The notes beneath the pieces are model-generated. The model saw only the letters and a list, made by a program, of their open reading frames with translations, had not been told where the DNA came from and ran no database searches. DNA of 64,000 bases from the NCBI GenBank assembly GCA_014706295.1, contig JACSVZ010000001.1:85868237-85932236 (forward strand). Reading direction: 5' to 3'. Made by a program: the position numbers and the translations under genes. Shown piece after piece: positions 55,905 to 64,000 of the stretch (its first letter is position 1; each line of letters opens with the position of its first letter). This DNA is from Lycocorax pyrrhopterus obiensis (taxonomy: Eukaryota > Chordata > Aves > Passeriformes > Paradisaeidae).

Positions 55905-58116
55905 AAAAAAAAAGAGATTTGCAGAGACATGAAAGCACATTCTTCAGAAAAGTCTTCAGAGCTGTATTTTAATTGGAGTGCTTTAGTGTCTGAAAGTTAG
56001 TTGCACAGTATTTTATAGTGAGATCATATTTATTATTCTTCACAGACTCCAGAGTCATCTTGTTAATTTATAAATCAAAAAAGCAGGTTTTAACACCGGA
56101 CTGTTACAAGGTTGTTTTTTTTCCCTTAGCGAATGGTTGATTTTCTTTTGTTTTTCCCAACTGGCAAGCCTGCAACCTTGGATCAGGATCTGATCAGGAG
56201 ATGTTAATGAAGAGTTATTTTGATTCTGTTTTGTTTATATGCCAAAAAAAATTTTAAAAAAAATTTAGTTCTTTGGTAGTGTAGCAAAAGAAAACAAAGT
56301 AAAAAAGAGGTATATTTCTTATTCATTTTAGTATTTTTTATTCTAAAAAACCTAATCATCACAGTTGGTTAATGTTGTGTTCATACCACTAATCTTATTG
56401 CTCTTGTAGGCAAAACCAAAACAAATTATGTTTCTTAATTCAGATAGATTGTCAAAAATCTATTTTTTTAAAGCTGAGGATGGCTTAATAAACTCTCAGA
56501 TGTGCTGTAACTTAGAGAAACTAATGCCGAATAACTTTAGGTTTAACCTTGTACATGGTAAAATTATCTAATGGATTTCAACAAAAGATTGATGAAAAGA
56601 TTGAATTTATAGATTCAACTACCTTTCTGTTAATACATTGGTAGGGTGTATAAATTTGTAAGTGTAGATGCTAGGAATGGGTTGTTACAGATACTCTATG
56701 TGGGTCAACAGTGCATCAAGAATTCAAGATATAATTTAAAAGTATGATTATATTCAATACATTACTACTGTTTGCTGCCTTGTTTCAATAATATCTTAAG
56801 GTTCATAGCAAGATATTTTTATTTATTTAGTTGGGCAATCATAAGCTTACCCTGTGCAATTTCACTAGATAATAGGAACATGAAATTTTGTAATCTCCAG
56901 TGCAAAAATTCTGTAGAATCAGTGAAGCACTGAAAACCTCTTACATTTGCAGAATAAGAAAAAAAAATCCTTGCTCATCTGATATATTTTTTCCCTGGCT
57001 ATGAATGACGGTGTTCAGATAACCTTGATTTCTTCAAGATCTCCTTCATCACCATATTACTAAATCACCAAAACAAAATTAAGAACTGCACAGACTCTGC
57101 CAGAAAGGAACCATATTGTGCTTTTTTTCAATTCAGTCATTCTTTTCCAGTTGCTTTTCCTCTCACTCTCCATTGTGTCCCTTCCCTTGTCACACAGCTA
57201 GTCTTCATTATTGTGGCATAATTTGTTCAAGTGGAGGAGGAGGAGTGTTCTGCTCCAAAGATTGCCAGGCCAAGGCTGACTCTGTTTTCCTGTGATAAGG
57301 AGTTGCGCACACTGTATTCCACCACTAAGCCATTTCTGATTCACAGTTTTGCCCTGTCTTCCATTTGTCTAGATGGTTCACAATAGAAGGAGTGAATTCT
57401 TGGTACCTCAGCCTTGGAGATTAAAACAGCCACACTGAATTGGGTTTGAATCTTTTTAATTGAGAACCAGTGGAGCATGTGTGAGATACTCTATGCTTTG
57501 CTTCTGTGTGATGTGCTGCACACTCTGCAGTTTGTGTGCTGTATTCAAAGTCAATACCCAGTACCAAAGTTCAGTTTTGCAAGTGTAATTACAAAGGTAG
57601 TTACAAAATGGCAGGGACAACTGTACTTTCAGCCATTTTGGGGCACAGCTTCCTAGGAAACCACATGCCAGAGATGACATCACTCTACCTGTTTGATTTA
57701 CAGCAGGATTACATCCAGTGATAATGTCTGAGAGATTTTAAGAAAACTGAGAGTTCAACTCACTCTTTCTAAATTCTAAGTTTCTTTGCCTGAGCAAGTA
57801 AATTTTGCATCTTCTTTTCCCCTCGTCTGTTCAAAACATCTGTCAGCATTAAGCGTAGGCAAAGCACAAGTGCCTTCCCATTTAACCTCTCTACTTAATT
57901 CCAGACATTCTAAAAGGTACGACGTTTCTGAGTTTAGAGGCAATTTTTGCCCAAAATGTTAAATTTTGAAAGATTTTCTTGGTTCTTCTGAGGTTCTTTT
58001 ATCTCCTTAGAAGAAGTATCCTTAAACTGATTTTAACATTCTTCAAAAGGCAACAATTTCTTAATAAATTTCTTCAGAACTGCTAAATCAAAGCATATAG
58101 ACATGAATTAGAAGAG

Positions 58117-58230
58117 AAAGGAAGGAAGGAAGGAAGGAAGGAAGGAAGGAAGGAAGGAAGGAAGGAAGAAAGAAAGAGAAAGAAAAAGAAAGAAAGAAAG
58201 AGAAAGAAAGAAAAAGAAAGAAAGAAAGAA
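58117..58230 (+). repeat. Compound microsatellite (GAAG)12 then (GAAA)n
   Basis: Twelve uninterrupted GAAG units (58121-58168) pass into imperfect GAAA units to 58230. The whole 114 bp is purine on the plus strand, which favours triplex (H-DNA) formation and length instability. Confidence 0.95.
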
Positions 58231-59930
58231 CCCTCAAAACTCAGAGATTTCTCTTTCACTCTGGTTCTTTATGACAGTGACTGTTCACAGATGAAAAAGA
58301 TTATGTGAATGATATGAAAAGTTTCTACACAAAGAGAACGTACAGATAATATGAAAGGGATTTGTCCATGTAGGAAATTAGCTCCTATCCTGAAATAAGG
58401 TTGATTAAATCCTTTGCTTCCTTTCATCTAGTCTTGCTCTCTTTGTACCAGTTTTCAAGGGAATGAACATCTATTCTGCTGAGGTATTTAATCAATCTCA
58501 AAAGCAATTTTATTGTTCTGTGTATTTTTGATGTTATAAACTCAATCCTTTAAATAATAATAAGTCAGTGACACAGTCACTAGATACTGTATATCTTGAA
58601 ATTATTATGGCTGATAGCGGTAACTGTAGGAAATCCAGTATTTCCGGCTTCATGAAAAGATCTCTCTGAGTTTCAATTCCAAGTATAGAGACAAGTTGGT
58701 CAGGAAGTATGGTTGAAGTAACAGATCATTATATGGTCTCTATGTACGTTGCCATCTTGCCTGAAACTAAGCAATTCCTCATGGTAGATCCCAAACCTGA
58801 GAAAGATGTGTGGTGTTTGTTATGCTTGGGTCAGGTGGAGAGCGTTGGCATTCTCTAACAGCTAAATCTGCTTCAAAGAGTCATTCAAATCTCTGCTGAA
58901 TGTGCATGTGATCTTTTACCTAGTTGTCTTTGACACCCAGATTCTCCAAGACTGGCAATCTGGTTTGATTTCTAAAAGCTGACCAACACACATCTGGAGT
59001 TATTAACAGAGCTCCCATTCTTTTCCTCTTTCTCAGGTCTTTTGTGATCTCAGACTCCATGTCTAGTTTTAAAAAATAATAAAATAATTCCAGTCAGTTC
59101 AGGATTAAAAAAAGAAAACAAACCACAAAAACCTAGTCTGCAACATTTATGCAATTTCTGGGAAGCCCCTGGAGAACCATATGTTTTCCTTTTTCTTCCA
59201 GCACACTGTAAATGAACTGTATATGATGAATTCTAATGCTCCATGCTGGGAGAGCTCTGTGTTTGTTAGTCTGTTTATACCATATTACTGTAAATATATT
59301 TACTCTGAAGAACTTGATTTTTAGTTATATTAGTGTTCCTTAAAACCACTCTAAAGAACCTTGTTTCTCTGTCTTTGTCTATTCAACATAAGATCTTCTC
59401 TTAGTGTTTCACATATTGAGATGTAGAATCTAGAATGTGGGAGATCAAGAAGGCTAATTAAAAACTGTTAGCAAGCTGCCTTAACTCTGTATTCTCATGT
59501 GAAATTAATTCAGAGAAATCTTTATTAAGTTTTTACAAAGCTGTGTGGTGGGAGTAGATCACAAGAAGCCTTTCTGAAAAAGAGATTGCATTCATTTAGC
59601 ACTGTAGACCTATTGTCTATTGAAGAAAAAGGTGTGATGTGGTTTTTAGAAGCACCACATGACATGTTTCACTGTAGTTCATTGCTTTGATTGTTTGTAG
59701 TTATTATTGCTATTATTATTGTCTTGGTTTCAAAATATTGTTCATGTTCAAAAAATTTTATTGCAGAGAAGTGTCATGTTATCGACTCTCTTGGCTTTTT
59801 TGAAAAGTTTGTGCATCATTATTTTCTTGTTCTTTCTTTCACTAGCCAGTAAGAGGCTTTCAGATGTTCTCTTGTTGAGATAAGATAGTGTCAACAGGCT
59901 TTGCCTTGAGGTCCCTGGTGGTCAGGAACT
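58231..59930. other. Unique sequence, no gene seen
   Basis: No recognised repeat, RNA or coding feature between the microsatellite and the CR1 copy. Confidence 0.55.
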
Positions 59931-60234
59931 TCAGAACTGGTCTTTTTTCCCAAGTAACAGGACAAGAGCAAATGGCCCCAAGTCGCACCTCAACAGGAGG
60001 TTTAGATGAGATATTAAGAAAAAATTTCTTCATGGAAATGTTTTTCAAGCACTGGAACAGGCTGCCCAGGGAAGTGGTTGAGCAACCACACCTGGAGGTA
60101 TTTAAAAGTCATATAGATGCGGCACTTAGGGACACAGTTTAGTAGTGGGCTTAGTAGTGCTGGGTTAATGGGTTGACTTGATGTTTTTAGAAGTCTTTTC
60201 CAAACTAAAGCGGTCTATGATTTTGTGATTCTAT
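59931..60234 (+). mobile_element. CR1 LINE 3' end with ORF2 C-terminus, sense
   Basis: Sense CR1 of about 305 bp. The frame reads HWNRLPREVVEQPHLEVF, the family's ORF2 C-terminal motif, followed by a 3' UTR with GTGCTGGGTTAATGGGTTGA, AAGTCTTTTCCAAACTAAAG and the tail TCTATGATTTTGTGATTCTA. It is one of the best preserved copies. Its subfamily type matches the antisense copies at 33330 and 43361. Confidence 0.95.
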
Positions 60235-61509
60235 ACTCAAAATAGACATAATTACTCAAAAATCTATACACCCAAATGAGTGTACTGTATTTTGTGCTAA
60301 TTACAAAGGATTGGATTTAAAGCCTGAGTGTGTCATAGAAGAGTCTCTTCAATATCAATAGATCTTATGATAAACTTTATAAAAAAATACTAGATATAGC
60401 AAAGATTGCAGTTTCTATGTATCATCATGAGATGGTGAAGAACAAAATCAGTTTGAAATAGTGCATGTGACTGCTATAGAGATTGCTTGCAAAGAAAATC
60501 CTAATACACATTAGAAGATAACTTTTCTAGACTTCCCAACTGTTCCACCATTGTTCAAGTAACCAAGTCACTTAAATAAAAACCTTTTATTTGGAGTAGA
60601 ACAGTTTACAGGCAATTTCATCGCGAATAAGAAAGCGTGTCTGTGCAGTTATGAATCCTATTAGAAGGGTCTACATTGAGTCTTAGAAACCATATCACAG
60701 TAATCCCACTTAAATTGACAATTAAACTGTCTTTTGCTTATGGCTGGCTTCAGACACCCTGTGCAATTTACTAAGTAATAGGAAAAATGTCATTTGCTAT
60801 ATGCAAACTTCTATTAGTATTCTTTGCCAATTTAAGTTTATAACTATAAGAAAGACCATTAGTGAGATTTTCTTAGTGCACCACAGCCTCACACTTCATT
60901 TCTGAAACTATCTGTATAGTGTCAGAATTACAACACAAAAACCTTTGCATAGTTTTCCAATATGCTATAAAAATAAACATGGATGATTTGATGTAGCATT
61001 AAGTAGATTAGGGAAGACTTGAGAGTAATAGAGTCACATCAGCTTATAAGTTTACAGACACAATGAAACTCATGCCTTTGCAATATAGAAAAACACAGAT
61101 GAGAGCAAAGTATATCTGCTTCTCTTAAAAACATTTCCACTGTGAAAGACTAGGTCTTTGTGAAAGCAGTCTTATTCAACTAAAAGTCATATAATCATTT
61201 CTTTCTAAATTCAACTTTTATAGGATCCAAAGTTTCTGATCAGTCATTTATGTGTTCCTTAGTGTGAGCCCAAAGACGGTACATACCATATTAAATTATA
61301 GAGGACTGCAGTATATAAGCAAACAAAATATTTACAGTTTCTAGGCTATTTCTGTTTTCCAGAGTAACATGAAGAACAATTCTCTCTGACATGTAAGGAA
61401 AATGAATTATCTATTTCAGAAATTAGTATAACAGTAATGTTAAAATTACCACAAAAGAAATCAAATAATGGAATAATGGTCTTTGTTAGGAAATTGGCAC
61501 CAAAAATAC

Positions 61510-61557
61510 CCAAACAAACAAAACAAAACAAAACAAAATAAAAAAAAGAAAATAAAA
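61510..61557. repeat. AAAC/AAAAC low-complexity tract
   Basis: CAAACAAACAAAACAAAACA and following A-rich sequence. It resembles in miniature the A/C tract at 46436-46685. The adjoining minus-strand frames rich in F and L arise from it. Confidence 0.85.
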
Positions 61558-62795
61558 GCCAACAAATTTGTTTTGCTTTCTGTATTTTTTTTTTTCTCCC
61601 CATGAATAAAACAAAAAACTGTGTTCTCCCAGAACACAGACTTTCTCTTTTGTGTGGATTTTTCGGTCCTTTACCAATATTTTATAAAGATTAAAAACCT
61701 TTAACACATTTTGTAAATTCTTTTAGCAATGTGTCAGTAAATCAATTTCATGAGTAGAGTTTTGTAAGAAATATGTGAGCTGTTTTATTAAGAAAAAAGT
61801 CAAACCAGTCCATACAACCCATTTGCTATAGTGTAGTTAATTGTGACAGTTATGCACAGTGTCATAATCTATTTGGACTATATTAAAATCTATGCCAAGA
61901 TTTCATTATTTTTCTAAAGCAGCTAATTTAGCATGATAAATTGAATTCTGTCTTCAGCCAGTGAAGAGATATGAGCACTACCCAAAAACGATGCCCCAGT
62001 GACAGTTCTCCTGTGGGGTTTCTTATTTTTAGTATAGCTGTAACCGTGATACTCTTTAACTTCTTGCAAAAATGTTTTGATGTAAGAAATTGCGTTCCTA
62101 TGTCTACAGAGTTCATTGTATTACCATGAGCAGACATTAATATGTTTTTCAGAAGGTATATGCCATATCATCATAGCATGACATGTGTTAGTCTTGCCTG
62201 ATTTGACCTGGTACTGTTCACAAGTCAGGTACATGTCACATGACTCCATTTCAAACCTATTCAGAACTAAGTGAAGAACCTGTCCTGTGTCACTGAATCC
62301 TGTGGGGAAGAAGCACATTGGAAATTCTTGTAGACACCAGAAAGTCACTGCCAAAGCATTAAGCAGTTCATTAGATTTGTGCTCTGGTCTCTAAGTGCTG
62401 CTCTGTAAAATAGCAGGATGCTGAGATACACCACAGGGTCTACTTTCACCTATACAGCTGTTGAACAGGTTTGCTACCTCCTTGCAGAGACAAGAGTGAC
62501 AGTGCAGGTGCTAATCAGGCCTGTGGGGCTGAGCAGGATAATGGTTGGCTCATCTGCTGCAATCTGACAGCTGAAATTGCTCAAAGAGTTTTGGGCCCTA
62601 ACAGAGGCACACATTGCCAAGAGAGTGCTCTGGTGCCATTTGTCTGCCAATCTGTTTGGGGACCATGTTGTTGTTTTCCAGGCTGCAAGGAGAGCATGAA
62701 AAGTACCATGTTTGTATTCTAGTCAGGTTCTGCTCGTTATGAAACAGCACTGAGGGTACTTGGCACTGCAAAAGAGGTGACCCAAAGCAGCTTAC

Positions 62796-62818
62796 CTGTA
62801 ACTCATTGTGCATTCCTG
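62796..62818 (-). other. Splice-flanked 23-nt segment, minus strand
   Basis: On the minus strand the acceptor is GCTATTTTTCTCATCCAG and the donor is ACAG|GTAAGC, both strong. The 23 nt are open in two frames (QECTMSY and GMHNELQ). It is of micro-exon size. At this length open frames carry almost no weight, and chance is the leading explanation. Confidence 0.18.
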
Positions 62819-63210
62819 CTGGATGAGAAAAATAGCAAGCTCCTAAACACCATGAGAGGGTGAACTCTTGCAAATAGGACAAATTGATTTTGTACTGGAG
62901 CATTACTACTGGGAGGTGCTGGCTCTGACTTCTCCATGATTTGCTGTGAAGTTTTCGTTGTTCAGACATCACAGGTTCTCAGTTTTGAGGTTTCTGCTTC
63001 AAAGAAAAAAAAATATAAATTCTGATTTCCTGCTCTCCCACTTAGCTCTGTGTTGCTCCATAAGTATTTCTGCTGACTTCTTTAACTCTCGGAAAAATGA
63101 CACATTTCCAACGATGATTAAGAGCACCAGGATCTGGGTTTTCTCTCTTTGCAAAGAGCAGGATATATTTTGTTTAATCATCTAGTTTGGAAATTTTCTG
63201 ATCTCTCAGA

Positions 63211-63257
<47 letters not shown>

Positions 63258-63258
63258 A

Positions 63259-63288
<30 letters not shown>
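63211..63288 (+). repeat. Compound microsatellite (TAC)15 then (TAA)n
   Basis: Fifteen perfect TAC units (63211-63255) are followed by an AAAA junction and about nine TAA units to 63288. Long perfect trinucleotide runs are likely polymorphic in length. Confidence 0.96.
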
Positions 63289-63291
<3 letters not shown>

Positions 63292-64000
63292 TTATAATAA
63301 TTCAGAGATGACTAATATTTAGGGAAAAGAACTATATTCAGAAAAATTCAATGTTTGCTCTAAAATTCTGAAAGATTTTCAGATATTTTAGACAAAGGAA
63401 GCTGAGTTAAATTCAGCAGTGCTATGTCTGGATAACTCATATCTGAAGTTTTGGCTTAGTGAAAATAAATATTTTGAATGAGATTTATCTCAGTCAACTT
63501 TCACCATCCAAAATGGATGTCCAGTCATATCTAAAGGGATAAGGATATTCATAGAGAAATTAATATCTGATTTCTTAGAAATCCATCCTGTGGGCCACAG
63601 TTTACACTGGCCATGCTTGTTTTGTTCTTGACTGATGTACTGAAAATCTTCCTAACGCAGATGATGATCTTGTGTCTTCAGAAACCAGGATTACATAAAG
63701 CCAGCTTCCTCCTCCTCCAGCCTCTAAAATGATGTCAGTGCAACCCAACTTCAAGAGACAAAATAATCACATTAGTCCCAGATGGAATGTTGGCTGCAAA
63801 AACAACAGGTGCAAAACTGAATCTAAAATTCCTGGCTTCTTGATGTTTTTCTCTTCACGATTTAGGCAATCAACACATTTGCCAGCAATATGTCTTAATA
63901 GAAAGTATGTGTTCCCAGATTTAAAAAAAAAAAAAAGAGTTAGGGAAGATAGAAAGTAAAACAGGTGCAAAACAAGAGATGGAGCTTTATCAGGATCACA
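63289..64000. other. Unique sequence, no gene seen
   Basis: Nothing recognised except an A14 run at 63923-63936. The frames on both strands at 63729-63970 overlap each other and have no known product. Confidence 0.55.

Larger units (their letters stand above)
51022..58116. other. Long unique segment, no gene seen
   Basis: About 7 kb without a recognised interspersed repeat, the longest such stretch here. Minor features: a GGA-rich patch at about 51606-51622, a degenerate three-copy tandem near 52494, an alternating purine-pyrimidine tract at 55875-55904 and a GGAGGAGGAGGAG patch near 57233. The 110-codon frame at 52886-53218 has a hydrophobic start but no recognised domain and no splice support. 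Confidence 0.5.
60235..63210. other. Unique sequence, low-complexity patch
   Basis: It contains a CAAACAAAACAAAA-type tract at about 61510-61557 and the minus-strand micro-segment at 62796-62818. The patch 62480-62720 is more GC-rich than its surroundings. Nothing in it could be assigned. Confidence 0.5.

Noticed and set aside
59888..60142. 84-codon plus-strand frame
   Set aside because: Its C-terminal half is the CR1 ORF2 end (HWNRLPREVVE); the start is chance upstream sequence.
1..64000. tRNA, rRNA, CRISPR array, operon or prokaryotic mobile element
   Set aside because: No tRNA B-box or clover-leaf pattern, no spaced direct-repeat array and no bacterial gene organisation; avian CR1 and LTR content shows a bird nuclear genome.

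Overview
The window looks like non-coding DNA from a bird. The best evidence is a set of interspersed repeats that match, from memory, the avian CR1 LINE family. They include the 3' tails with TAGAATCATAGAATCA-type sequence, the segment encoding the end of ORF2 (peptides such as HWNRLPREVVE and LDGVLSNLV), and decayed reverse-transcriptase pieces. Two LTR-like segments also resemble solo LTRs common in bird genomes. Base composition is AT-rich throughout. I saw no CpG-island-like stretch, no tRNA or rRNA gene, and no long open frame that is not repeat-derived or low-complexity. The window therefore reads as a gene desert or the inside of a very large intron on a macrochromosome.

Layout. From 1 to 11.1 kb there is unique AT-rich sequence with one CR1 tail (3317-3582), a T20 tract and an E-box cluster near 7.05 kb. 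From 11 to 21.4 kb there is a long antisense CR1 (11109-11645), a degenerate LTR (14650-15050), a short CR1 tail at 17.26 kb and an old, long sense CR1 (20560-21352). From 21.7 to 33.7 kb there are four short CR1 pieces in unique sequence and a perfect 13-bp hairpin at 28.6 kb. At 35.5-36.0 kb lies a better preserved solo LTR with recognisable TATA and polyadenylation signals. From 40 to 51 kb there are CR1 pieces at 40.1, 43.1, 43.4, 48.7, 49.9 and 51.0 kb, a G-run at 44.28 kb and a 250-bp tract that is almost only A and C at 46.4-46.7 kb. The last 13 kb hold two long microsatellites (58.1 and 63.2 kb) and a well preserved CR1 tail at 59.9-60.2 kb.

Coding content. No known gene could be recognised. 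Several short segments have strong consensus splice sites on both sides and an open frame: plus strand 7886-7949, 12126-12162, 20106-20153, 23120-23181 and 36489-36535; minus strand 34359-34409, 36930-37084 and 62796-62818. I could not match their peptides to any family. Pseudo-exons of this kind are expected by chance in 64 kb, so they are given as low-confidence candidates. The one with the most context is 36489-36535, which lies about 460 bp downstream of the 35.5-36.0 kb LTR on the same strand. An LTR-driven spliced transcript is possible there.

I found no convincing new biological system. The family identifications rest on recognition by eye, without alignment or database search.
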